From Propionivibrio sp. (lineage in GTDB: Bacteria > Pseudomonadota > Gammaproteobacteria > Burkholderiales > Rhodocyclaceae), in NCBI GenBank assembly GCA_029975435.1, contig JARKPC010000132.1, forward strand, positions 1 through 37,957: a stretch of DNA of 37,957 bases, read 5' to 3'. Positions 27,728 through 37,100 of the stretch are shown one piece after another. The number at the start of each line of letters is the position of its first letter. Positions within the stretch are counted from its first letter, which is position 1. A program made the translations under genes and the position numbers. The notes under the pieces were generated by a model, which worked only from the letters and a program-made list of their open reading frames with translations, was not told the origin of the DNA and did no database searches.

Positions 27728-28483
27728 ATGGAAAAGACCGACTGCACGCCCGACCGCATCCTTATCGTAGACGACGATCTGGAAATCCGCCGCCTGCTCG
27801 TCGACTATCTGGCCCGCAACGGTTTCGAGGCCATCGCCGCGCGTGATGGCCGAGAAATGTGGCAGGCACTGGAGCGCCACGCCATCGACCTGATCGTGCT
27901 CGACCTTATGCTGCCCGACACCGACGGCCTGACGCTATGCCGCGACTTGCGCGCCAAGCCGACCGCTTCCGGCAAGCCGAACCTGCCCGTGCTCATGCTC
28001 ACGGCACGTGGCGAAGAGACCGACCGCATCATCGGCATCGAAATGGGCGCCGACGACTACCTCGTCAAGCCGTTCAACCCGCGCGAGTTGCTCGCCCGCA
28101 TCAAGAGCATCCTGCGCCGCACCCGCGCCCTGCCCCCCAACCTCGCACCCGAGGCTGCGCGCTTCCTGGCCTTTGCCGGCTGGACGCTGGACACCGCCGA
28201 GCGCCTGCTGACCGCGCCCGACGGGGTGGCCACGCCGCTATCCGGCGGCGAATACCGCCTGCTGCGCATCCTGCTCGACCACCCCAACCGCGTCCTCACG
28301 CGCGACCAGCTGACCGAAATGATCCATGGCCGCGAAGCCGACCCGTTCGACCGCGCCATCGACGTCCAGGTCAGCCGGTTGCGCCAGCGCCTGCGCGATG
28401 ACAGCCGCGAGCCGGCGTTACTCAAGACCGTGCGCGGAGAGGGTTATGTCCTGGCCGCGGCGGTAGAAAGGCGGGAAAAATGA
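27728..28483 (+). CDS. OmpR-family response regulator
   Basis: A 251-aa protein. The receiver domain (residues 10-125) has the acidic pocket DDD at 15-17, phospho-acceptor Asp59 in VLDLML, a Thr near 98, and Lys near 118 (YLVKPFNPREL). The C-terminal winged helix (about 150-245, ending LLKTVRGEGYVLAA) binds DNA as tandem dimers. Full length for OmpR. The stop overlaps the kinase start (ATGA). The partner kinase is the next gene. A matching direct repeat lies upstream. Confidence 0.96.
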   Translation: MEKTDCTPDRILIVDDDLEIRRLLVDYLARNGFEAIAARDGREMWQALERHAIDLIVLDLMLPDTDGLTLCRDLRAKPTASGKPNLPVLMLTARGEETDRIIGIEMGADDYLVKPFNPRELLARIKSILRRTRALPPNLAPEAARFLAFAGWTLDTAERLLTAPDGVATPLSGGEYRLLRILLDHPNRVLTRDQLTEMIHGREADPFDRAIDVQVSRLRQRLRDDSREPALLKTVRGEGYVLAAAVERREK

Positions 28484-29865
28484 CGACAGGCCGCCTCGGC
28501 TCATGGCTTCCTGCCAGCCTCTTCGCCCGCATGGCGCTGATCCTGCTGGCCGGGCTGCTCGCTGCACAATCGTTGAGCCTGTGGCTGCACTGGGGAGAAC
28601 GGGCTACCGTCGTCACAGAAGCACGCGGCCTGCGCATGGCCGACCGCATTGCCGACGCGGTACGCCTGCTGGAGGCCGACTCGAGCCCGCGGCATCAGCG
28701 TGCCGTCGCGCAACTCCGGTCGGACGACCTGCACGTGACGCTGATCGAGGAAAGCCAGGTTTCGCCCAACAGCCCGCGCGGACAGATCCATTCGAGCATC
28801 GCCGCGCGCCTCGGCGGCGAACGCGACATCCGTTCGCCGGGCGGCATGGGCGGCGGGATGGGCATGGGCATGGGGGCCGGGATGGGCCGCATGCAGCAGG
28901 ACTCGGGCGTGCGCAGTTTCGACCTGCGCCTGAACGACGGCCAGTGGGTTCGCATCGTGGCTACCCTCAAGGCCGGCACCCCGGCCTTGCCGAGCGATTT
29001 CTACGTGCATCTTCTGGCGTCTCTGGCCATCGTCGTGCTGGTCGTCATGCTGGTGGTCCGCCAGGCCACCAAGCCCCTGCAGCAACTCGCGCAAGCCGCG
29101 GACAACCTGGGGCAGAATCTCGACGCACCGCCGCTTGACGAGACGGGATCGACCGAGATGCGCACCGCCGCGCAAGCCTTCAACCGCATGCGTGACAAGA
29201 TCCGAAGCCTGATCAGCGAGCGCTCCCGCGCTCTGGCCGCCGTTTCGCACGATCTGCGTACGCCGCTCACCCGCCTGCGCCTGCGCAGCGAACTGATCGA
29301 CGACGAGCACCTGCGCCATCAGATGGCCACCGATATCGATGCCATGGCCCAGATGATCGACGCCACGCTCGACTACCTGCGCGGCCTGCGGGAAAACGAG
29401 ACGGTCCGTCCGATCGACATCGACGCTCTGATGAACAGCCTGGCCGAGGACTCTGCCGCGCTGGGTCGCGGAATCAGCGTCGAAGGGAAAGCTCTGGCGT
29501 CCTACCCCGGCCGCCTCTCTGCTCTGCGCCGGGCCATCCAGAACCTGATCGACAACGCTTTCAAATACGGTCGTTCACCGCGCGTTCGCATCGAGGATGA
29601 CCCCCACGCGCTACGGCTGATTGTCGAAGACGATGGCCCGGGCATCCCGCCCGAAGCCCTGACCCGGGTTACCGAACCCTACTTCCGTCCCGATGCCGCA
29701 CGCGCGTCGGATACCGGCGGAGTCGGACTCGGACTCTCCATCGTCAACGACGTCGCGCTGCTGCATGGCGGCGAACTGCGCCTGGCCAACCGGCCTGAAG
29801 GCGGGCTGTTGGCCACGCTGGTATTGCCCAGAAAAACGGATCCGACACAAGCCCGAAGTCTATGA
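28480..29865 (+). CDS. EnvZ-type sensor histidine kinase with Met/Gly-rich periplasmic loop
   Basis: A 461-aa protein. Membrane helices at about 15-36 and 177-194 enclose a periplasmic sensor of about 140 residues. Residues 121-138 are Gly/Met-rich with six Met (GGMGGGMGMG, then MGAGMGRM). HAMP follows (about 195-248), then HisKA with His257 in AAVSHDLRTPLTR, and HATPase with N-box Asn355/Asn359, DDGPGIP near 384 and GGVGLGLSIV near 413. Phosphate passes to the coupled OmpR-type regulator. The signal is unknown; Met-rich loops in other proteins bind Cu(I) or Ag(I), so metal sensing is possible. Confidence 0.94.
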   Translation: MTTGRLGSWLPASLFARMALILLAGLLAAQSLSLWLHWGERATVVTEARGLRMADRIADAVRLLEADSSPRHQRAVAQLRSDDLHVTLIEESQVSPNSPRGQIHSSIAARLGGERDIRSPGGMGGGMGMGMGAGMGRMQQDSGVRSFDLRLNDGQWVRIVATLKAGTPALPSDFYVHLLASLAIVVLVVMLVVRQATKPLQQLAQAADNLGQNLDAPPLDETGSTEMRTAAQAFNRMRDKIRSLISERSRALAAVSHDLRTPLTRLRLRSELIDDEHLRHQMATDIDAMAQMIDATLDYLRGLRENETVRPIDIDALMNSLAEDSAALGRGISVEGKALASYPGRLSALRRAIQNLIDNAFKYGRSPRVRIEDDPHALRLIVEDDGPGIPPEALTRVTEPYFRPDAARASDTGGVGLGLSIVNDVALLHGGELRLANRPEGGLLATLVLPRKTDPTQARSL

Positions 29866-30216
29866 AGCTGAGGCCTCGCGTTCGACGCGCACCCTCTCGC
29901 CGACCATGTAACAGTCATCGCAGACGGAAGACAGCATCTTGCCGGATTTCCGGTGCGTGCAGCGAAACTCGGGGGAAAGCGGAACCAGCTGGCAGACGAT
30001 GGTTCCGATGACATTACCATCGATGGCCTTCGCCGCCTGTTCTGCGCCTTCGGTCATGTTGATCATGCAGAACGCGCGGCGCGGATATTCATTCCGGCAG
30101 AAGAGGCGGATATTGTCGACCACGCCATACCGCGCGCACAACCGGGCACTGTCGGCAAGAATGTCGTTTGGGGCGATGTAATCCCGCTGATCAAAGCTCA
30201 TTTCTGTCTTCACCAT
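29860..30216 (-). CDS. Protein of unknown function
   Basis: A 118-aa protein. ATG at 30216, with GTG at 30219 and another ATG (MSFDQRDYI) near 30201 as alternatives. Six Cys, four of them (two near CRYGV and FCRNEY, two at VCDDC) placed as if for zinc or iron-sulfur. No signal peptide. It is the last of three small minus-strand genes and overlaps the kinase stop convergently by 6 bp. No family was recognised. Confidence 0.6.
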   Translation of the reverse strand: MVKTEMSFDQRDYIAPNDILADSARLCARYGVVDNIRLFCRNEYPRRAFCMINMTEGAEQAAKAIDGNVIGTIVCQLVPLSPEFRCTHRKSGKMLSSVCDDCYMVGERVRVEREASAS

Positions 30217-30228
30217 CACGCTATTGAT

Positions 30229-30537
30229 TCAGTGAACTTCCCGCGAACTGCCGCCCATCTTGACGAACACGACGACGGTGGTGAACCCGAACAGGATGCA
30301 GTGCCAATGCCGTGAAGCGGCCAGGGCGTCCATGGTCTTTTCAAAACACACCAGGAAGCCGCAGTGATCGGCACTCTCGTCGCTTTTCTTCGGCAGGGGC
30401 AGAATCGTGCTTATCTTGCCGTAATGGCTGGCCACCCTGCCGAGTTCGCCCCTGACCTCTTCCACGGATGCCAGATTCCCCAAGGATTCGATTTCAGGCG
30501 AGGGCCTGAGCCGCGACCAATTCAGGCTAGCATTCAT
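30229..30537 (-). CDS. Protein of unknown function
   Basis: A 102-aa protein. The ATG at 30537 (MNASLNW) follows GGAGTG; the longer frame to 30588 is not used. The N-terminal half is helical and charged; the C-terminus has a hydrophobic segment (CILFGFTTVVVFV) followed by KMGG, possibly a membrane anchor. It lies 12 bp before the next gene, so the two are probably cotranscribed. No family was recognised. Confidence 0.6.
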   Translation of the reverse strand: MNASLNWSRLRPSPEIESLGNLASVEEVRGELGRVASHYGKISTILPLPKKSDESADHCGFLVCFEKTMDALAASRHWHCILFGFTTVVVFVKMGGSSREVH

Positions 30538-30644
30538 CTGCGTCACTCCCGGGGCGCCGTGGCGATGATCCGACAACCGCAACGTCATGATCAGCCGCGA
30601 ACCTTTCCAACGGCATTCTCATCCATTTCTTCCCGCCCCAAATC

Positions 30645-30866
30645 TCAAATGGCCATACGGGCCAGATCACCGCCTGCCTCAAATTCCTGCTCGGCCACCA
30701 GCCAGTCGTCCAGTTCGCCTCCCGGTGCAAAGCCTCGCCGTTCCGCCTTGAAATACGCCGCCATGGCGATATGTTGCAGGCGCTGGCATTCATCGAGCGC
30801 AGCCTCGGCTACGACGATTGCGGCGTTTTTCGCCTTGGTAGTCTTGCTGCGGGTTGTCGGCTTCAT
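30645..30866 (-). CDS. DUF2934-domain protein
   Basis: A 73-aa protein with an ATG at 30866 and GAGAGG upstream. After a basic Lys/Thr head, residues about 35-68 (IAMAAYFKAERRGFAPGGELDDWLVAEQEF) match the DUF2934 pattern of aromatic-x-x-A-E plus DDWL-x-AE. Small DUF2934 proteins are common in proteobacteria and have no established role. First of three small minus-strand genes. Confidence 0.78.
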   Translation of the reverse strand: MKPTTRSKTTKAKNAAIVVAEAALDECQRLQHIAMAAYFKAERRGFAPGGELDDWLVAEQEFEAGGDLARMAI

Positions 30867-30982
30867 TCCTCTCTCCATTCCGGTGGTCAGTCAATAGGCA
30901 AGTCGGATGCACCATGGGCTAAAAAGGCCGCCCCTACTGGGCTTCCGACCAGACAACCTTATCAGACACGACCACGGCGGCA

Positions 30983-31005
30983 ATACGTGACGGCGCTTAT
31001 ACGTG
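30983..31005 (+). promoter_or_regulatory. ATACGTG direct repeats before the PAS kinase gene
   Basis: ATACGTG occurs at 30983-30989 and 30999-31005, 16 bp apart; the 16-bp units match at 12 positions. The site is 114 bp upstream of the kinase start, in the 240-base divergent gap. FixJ-type regulators often bind TACGT-containing sites, so this may be an autoregulatory site. This is an inference from motif shape only. Confidence 0.35.
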
Positions 31006-31118
31006 TCGGCACCTATGCGGCAACACCCCAGGTGAACATTGACCAGTCAATGGCGATGCTCTAGCTTCCCGATTGCAGGGAGCGAAAAACAAGACGTGCA
31101 GCAGACAAGGAGAACGAG

Positions 31119-33407
31119 TTGACTGATCGGCAGGTACATAAGCCATCGCAATCTGAAGGGCCGATCCTGCACACCCCGTCTATCAAAAGACAGCGGTTGA
31201 GCGAGAAACTCTACCTGCCGCTGGTCGATCATGCCCTGCCCGACGCACTGATCGTGCACGATCATTTCGGCAGGCTTATCGAAGTCAACAACCGCGCGTG
31301 CATCGCCTTCGGCTATTCCCGCGCAACGCTGCTGGCACTGCGGATCGCCGATCTCGAGCAGGAACCGGACCTCGCCACTGCCCAGGCCGAATGGAGCCGG
31401 CTCAAGCCCGATATCCCGGCAGTGCGCCTTGGGCAGTACCGTCGAGCCGATGGCAGCACGTTTCCCGTGGAAATCCATTTCACTTGCCACGAAACAGGCG
31501 GCAATCGGTTCTATATCCGAATTATCCGCGACATCTCCGAGCGCAAGCGAACCCGCGATGCCCAACTGCGCAGCGAACTGCTGTTCCGCAAGATACTCCG
31601 CTACGCCACGACCGGAATTGCCATCACCGACTGGTCAGGCAAGTTCGAGCAATGCAATCCGGCCTATTGCCGTCTGGTCGGCTACACGGAGGAGGAACTG
31701 AAGTCGACTGATTTTGCCGTGCTGATCCATCCTGACGATCTCGACGCCAACCTGCAGGACATCGAGGATCTCAAATCGGGCAAGGTGCCCGACTTCATCA
31801 TCGAGAACCGCTATGTCCGCAAGGATGGACGCGTTGTCTGGGCACAGAAGTTCGTGTCGGCGCTCCCCGACGAAACGGGCAAGCCCGCCCGCTTGCTGGC
31901 GCTGGTCAATGACATCACCGAGCGCAAGCACGTCGAGATGGCGCTCGCGGAACGCGAGGCCCAGTACCGCGCGGTGATCGAAACGGCGGCAGACGGGTTC
32001 TGGATGCTCGATGAAAAGGGCCGGATCCTGGCGACCAATGAAGCCTATGCGCGCAAGTCTGGCTACACGCAGGAGGAGCTTCTCGGCATGAGTATCTCCA
32101 GGCTTGAGGCGGAGGAATCGCCCGATCAGGTCGCTCGTCATGTTTCCCGAGTCCGGCAATACGGCAGTGACCTGTTCGAGACCTGGCATCGAACCAAGAC
32201 CGGCGAACGCTGGCCCGTGGAGGTGAATACCTCCTACTGGCCGCGCGCCGGGCGTCTGTTCGCTTTCCTGCGCGATATCAGCGAACGCCGGCAGGCTGCC
32301 CTAGCGTTGCAGGAAAGCGAGGCGCGCTTTCGCGCCACCTTCGAGCAGGCGGCTGTGGGCATCGCGCACGTCGCGCCCGACGGCCACTGGCTGCGCTTCA
32401 ACCGCAAACTCTGCGACATTGTCGGTTACACCCATGAGGAGTTGCTGACAAAACGGTTCCAGGACATCAGCCACCCAGACGAAGTGGACGTGCACGTATC
32501 GCTGATGAAACGGATGCTCGCCGGTGAAATGTCCACATTGGCCGTGGAAAAACGCTATATCCGCAAGGATGGCAGCACGATCTGGGTCAACCTGACGGTC
32601 ACCCTGACCCGGACTGCGGACGGTGCACCGGACTACTTCATATCGGTCACCGAGGACATCAGCGAGCGCAAATGCACCGAGGCGGCCCTGCATGCCCTAT
32701 ACGCCGAAATGGAGCAGCTGAACCATTTCCAGATCGCGAACCAGACCGCCGCGGCGTTTGCGCACGAACTCAACCAGCCGCTCAACGCCGTGGCCTCATA
32801 TTCGGAAGCCGCCCTGCGCCTCCTGCGCGCAGGCAATCCCCGCCCCGACCGACTGAGTCACGCCATCGAGAGCAGCGCGCAGCAAGCGCAGCGCGCCGGG
32901 CGCGTGGTGCGCGAGTTCCTGAGTTTCATGAACCAGCAGGAAATCCCGACCGAACCGATGAATCTCAACGAGATCGTGCGCAAGGTTCTCGCGCGGGTCG
33001 AGGCGGATGGTTTCAATACCTCCAGTTTCCACGTCGATCTTGATCCGAGCCTGGCTCCGGTACGTGGGAACCGCCTGCAGGTGGAGAAGGTGTTGATCAA
33101 CCTGATCGAAAACAGCATCGAAGCCATGCACCAGGCCGGCATCGGCAAGCGGGCAATAGCCATCACGGTACGTACCGCCGCGGACGAGGCCATGGCCCAG
33201 GTCACGGTCACCGACAGCGGGCCGGGCATCGACAAAGAGACGCTGCACCGCATCTTCGATCCTTTTTTCAGCACCAAGCCCAAGGGGCTTGGCATGGGGC
33301 TGGCCATCAGCCGCGCGATCATCGAATCGCATGGCGGGCAGCTCTGGGTCGACTCCCAACCGGGAGCCGGAGCCAGTTTCCACTTCACGCTACCTTTTGC
33401 CGAATGA
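31119..33407 (+). CDS. Four-PAS sensor histidine kinase, FixL type
   Basis: A 762-aa protein with a TTG start at 31119; AGGAG at 31108-31112 supports it, and no ATG is better placed. No membrane helix. PAS domains at about 30-143, 150-270, 280-390 and 400-515, each ending in a D-I-(S/T)-E-R-(K/R) linker. HisKA with His549 in AAAFAHELNQPLNAV, HATPase with N-box Asn665, DSGPGI at 699-704 and GLGMGLAI at 723-730. The kinase core is of the FixL/TodS type. No heme-binding His pattern could be confirmed, so oxygen sensing is not claimed. Coupled to the FixJ-type gene (ATGA). Confidence 0.93.
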   Translation: MTDRQVHKPSQSEGPILHTPSIKRQRLSEKLYLPLVDHALPDALIVHDHFGRLIEVNNRACIAFGYSRATLLALRIADLEQEPDLATAQAEWSRLKPDIPAVRLGQYRRADGSTFPVEIHFTCHETGGNRFYIRIIRDISERKRTRDAQLRSELLFRKILRYATTGIAITDWSGKFEQCNPAYCRLVGYTEEELKSTDFAVLIHPDDLDANLQDIEDLKSGKVPDFIIENRYVRKDGRVVWAQKFVSALPDETGKPARLLALVNDITERKHVEMALAEREAQYRAVIETAADGFWMLDEKGRILATNEAYARKSGYTQEELLGMSISRLEAEESPDQVARHVSRVRQYGSDLFETWHRTKTGERWPVEVNTSYWPRAGRLFAFLRDISERRQAALALQESEARFRATFEQAAVGIAHVAPDGHWLRFNRKLCDIVGYTHEELLTKRFQDISHPDEVDVHVSLMKRMLAGEMSTLAVEKRYIRKDGSTIWVNLTVTLTRTADGAPDYFISVTEDISERKCTEAALHALYAEMEQLNHFQIANQTAAAFAHELNQPLNAVASYSEAALRLLRAGNPRPDRLSHAIESSAQQAQRAGRVVREFLSFMNQQEIPTEPMNLNEIVRKVLARVEADGFNTSSFHVDLDPSLAPVRGNRLQVEKVLINLIENSIEAMHQAGIGKRAIAITVRTAADEAMAQVTVTDSGPGIDKETLHRIFDPFFSTKPKGLGMGLAISRAIIESHGGQLWVDSQPGAGASFHFTLPFAE

Positions 33408-34075
33408 ACTCGACTACCGAACCCACCGTATTCGTCGTCGATGACGACCCCGCCGTCCGTGACAGCCTCAGCCTGCTGCTCGAAACGGAAGGGCTCACCG
33501 TTGAATGCCATGAAAGTGCCGAGTCCTTTCTTGCAGCCTATCGCGATGATCGTCCGGGCTGCCTGATCCTGGACGTACGCATGCATCCGATGAGCGGCCC
33601 GGAACTTCAAGCCGAATTGGTTCGCGCCGGCAGCCGTCTGCCAATCATATTCCTGACCGCGCACGGCGATATTCCCATGACCGTCCGCGCCATGAAGGCA
33701 GGCGCCCGCGACTTCCTGACCAAGCCGATCAACGGCACGGAACTGCTGGATCGGGTGCACGCCGTGCTACGCAGCGAACGGGAACGCCAGAACGGGCTGG
33801 AGATGCTGGCGCGTGAACGCAAGCGCCTCGAGGAGCTGACCCAGCGAGAACACGAGGTCATGATGCTGGCGCTCGCCGGACGCGCAAACAAGGCCATCGC
33901 CAAACAGCTGGGCATCAGCTATCGCACCGTGGAGATCCATCGCTCACACATTTTGCAAAAGACAGGAACGGCCAACATGCTGGAACTGGCGCAACTCGCC
34001 GCCACATGCGGTTTGAGTGTCGACGGCGGAGAGACGGGCAACAACGGCCTGCACCCGCCGGAGCGCGAGGAATGA
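33404..34075 (+). CDS. FixJ-family response regulator
   Basis: A 223-aa protein. The receiver domain has DDD at 13-15, phospho-acceptor Asp57 in LILDVRM, IFLTAHGDIPMTVRAMKAGA and FLTKPI. The LuxR-type HTH at about 140-205 (LTQREHEVMMLALAGRANKA, GISYRTVEIHRSHI) is the FixJ/NarL form. A basic linker joins the two. It pairs with the four-PAS kinase by gene overlap. The last 20 residues are a disordered tail that is not usual for FixJ. Confidence 0.95.
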   Translation: MNSTTEPTVFVVDDDPAVRDSLSLLLETEGLTVECHESAESFLAAYRDDRPGCLILDVRMHPMSGPELQAELVRAGSRLPIIFLTAHGDIPMTVRAMKAGARDFLTKPINGTELLDRVHAVLRSERERQNGLEMLARERKRLEELTQREHEVMMLALAGRANKAIAKQLGISYRTVEIHRSHILQKTGTANMLELAQLAATCGLSVDGGETGNNGLHPPEREE

Positions 34076-34198
34076 CATCCTCGATCATCGACGACACAGA
34101 GGTCGAACCGGTGATGGTTAGCGGAGGAGTTTTGCGACAGAAGGGAGCCAGAGCCAACCCTGCGCGGAACTTCCCGCGCTCACATCGCGGAAAGACGT

Positions 34199-37100
34199 CT
34201 ATTCGGAGCGCTGACCGACAATCAGCCGCGACAACCATGTATCGACAGGTTCCGGGCGGCCGTAGAGATACCCTTGATAAATCGCGGCACCACGCGTCTT
34301 GAGAAACGCCGCCTGGGCCTCGGTCTCCACTCCTTCCGCGACGATCTGAAGGTTCAGGTGCCGTGCGACGGCAATGATCGTTTCCACCAGCGCCACGTCG
34401 TTCACATCACCAGGAACATCGTCGATGAAACTCTTGTCGATTTTGAGTTCATGGATAGGCAGACGCTTCAGGTAGGCGAGGCTCGAATAGCCTGTTCCAA
34501 AATCGTCCATCGAAAAATGCAGACCGAGAGCTGTCAGGGTAGTCATTTTCGCAACCGCATCGGCAAAGTTTCCGATGACCAATCCCTCGGTCACCTCAAG
34601 CACGAGACGCGAAGGGTCCGCACCACTCGCGCCGATCTGGCGCCTGACCTCGTCGACGAAGTCGGGGCGATTGAAATGGCGGGGACTGACATTGACCGCG
34701 ACGCGAAGCGAGATGCTCTCCCTGTCAAGCCGTACCAGCAACTTGCACACTTCGCAAAGCATCCAACGATCGATGGCCACAACAAGATCCGAGGCTTCAG
34801 CCAGCGGAATGAAAACCCCCGGCGAGAGCAATCCACGCGTCGGATGCTCCCAGCGCACCAGTGCCTCCGCACCCACCTGACGACCGAAGGCGTCGACTTG
34901 CGGCTGGACAAAAAGACGCATTTGCCGCTTGTCGATCGCGAGACGGAGTTCCCTCTCGAGTTCATAGCGCGCCTTGACGGCCTCGCCCATTTCGGATTCA
35001 AAAAACACCGCTTGCCCTCCGCCCGCCGCCTTGGCTTCGCGCATCGCCATATCCGCCTGGCGCAGGACATCCGAGGCTGTCTCCTGCGCCATAGCCGGAA
35101 ATATCGCAATTCCAATACTGGCTTCGAGGTGGATAGCTTCGCCTTCCAAATCGATTGACTCGCGCAGCGCGGCATTCAGCTTCTCCGCCACTGCCAGCCC
35201 GGCTCTACCGGCCGAGTCACGCGACTGTTGCAGTCGAGGCAACAGCACCGCGAACTCATCTGAATCGAGTCGGGCAAGCGTATCGTCTACGTGCAATATC
35301 TGGCTGAACCGCTTCGCCGCCGCCTTTAGAAGCGCATCGCCAATCGCCAGACCCCGAGCCTCATTGATGGTCTTGAAGCGGTCCAGATCGATTAGAAGCA
35401 CAACTCCGAAACCGCCATCGCGATGAATATTTGCCACCACCTGGTCGAGTTGCTTGATGAACAGTTCGCGATTCGCCAGCCCCGTAAGACGATCACGCCA
35501 AGAAAGATGCTCCGCTTCCGCCTGCGCGTCGCGAATTTCAGTCAGGTCGGCAAAAACCGAAACGTAGTGCGTAACCTTGCCGGACTCATCCCGAACGCTG
35601 CTGATCGTCTGTAATTCGGGAAATACTTCCCCGCTCTTTCGCCGGTTCCAGACCTCTCCTGCCCAACTCCCTTGCAATTGCAAGGCTTCCCACATAGCGC
35701 GATGGAACGATTGATCGTGATAACCGGAGTTCAGGAGTTGCGGCGTCTTGCCCAGCACATCCGCCGCGGAATATCCGGTGATCCGGCAGAAGGCGGGATT
35801 GACCAGGACTATTTTGGATGTCGTATCGGTAATCATAATGGCTTCGCCGGTCGTTTCGAAGACCCGCGCCGCCAGGCGCTGCTGCTCCTCGGTTCTCTTG
35901 CGTTCACTCAGGTCATGGCCGATCACCAACATCCCGCGTCGTCTGCCGTCTTCATGAAAAACGGGAACCCGCGTCACTTCGAACCGCCTCGACGAACCAT
36001 CCGCAGCCCGAATATCTTCCTCGCTTCGGCTGAGGCCACCATTCCTCCACACGGGCTCGTCGCTCGATTCAGCGGATAGCAGCCCGACTAAATCCCTTGC
36101 CGTCTGACTGGCCAGATCGGAAATTCGCTTACCGCGAAGGTCGATTCCGTACAACTTGAAAAACTCTCGTGCTGCCTTGTTAGCTTCCAACCAGCATCCT
36201 TCACCATCCTTGAAGCAAACAATATCCGGCAATGCATTGATCAGCGCACGGTTAGTATCTCCGGCTCCCACCAGTTGGTCCTGCAAACGCAGCAAGGGGG
36301 AAATCACCCATCGTCCGAGCGCTACGTTCAAAACCATGATGGCAATTACGGCGACGACGACGATAGCCATTACCAATCGATTCCTGACATCGAGCGAGGC
36401 CCGGGAAAAATCTTCGAGGTAACCGCTCGATGCGACCACCCAGCCGAGTTCCCGATACTCGGTAAAGGCCGCCAACTTCTCGCGCGACGTCGTGTCACCA
36501 ATCTCTTCGTTCCGCCAACGGTAGAACACCACGCCTTCACGTTGCTCGAGCATCTCCCTGAGCGTCGAACCACTGTCGTTCACCAACTCCTCGGAGAGTG
36601 CATTCTTGCCCTGCTTGGTCGGATGGACAAGGAATCGTCCGTAATCCTCGCCTTTGTTCGCATTCAGAACGTAGGCGTATCCGGTCTTGCCGATGGATAA
36701 CTGGCGAACCTTGTCCAGGAGAGAATTCAGGCTGTCCGTCAAATCCATCCCGACGAAGAGCAGGCCGATGACTCGCTGCGACGCGTCGCGCAGCGGTATG
36801 TATTCGGTCATGTACTGGCGACCGAAGAGCGTCACTTGACCGAGAAACGATTGGCCAGCGAGGACTCTTGCGTACCCGGGATGGTCTTTGCCGAGGAATG
36901 TACCTATCGCCGGGGTTCCATCTTCTTTTGTAACCGACGTGGTAATGCGCAGAAAATCGTCGCCGACTCTGACAAACACGGTTGCCACACTCCCCCCCGT
37001 GTCGCGACTGAATTGATTGACGAGCCGATGATCGACACCAAGCGGCTGTCCTCCAAGTTTAAGAACTGGCGTCTTAATATCGCCGATTCGCATCAGCCGC

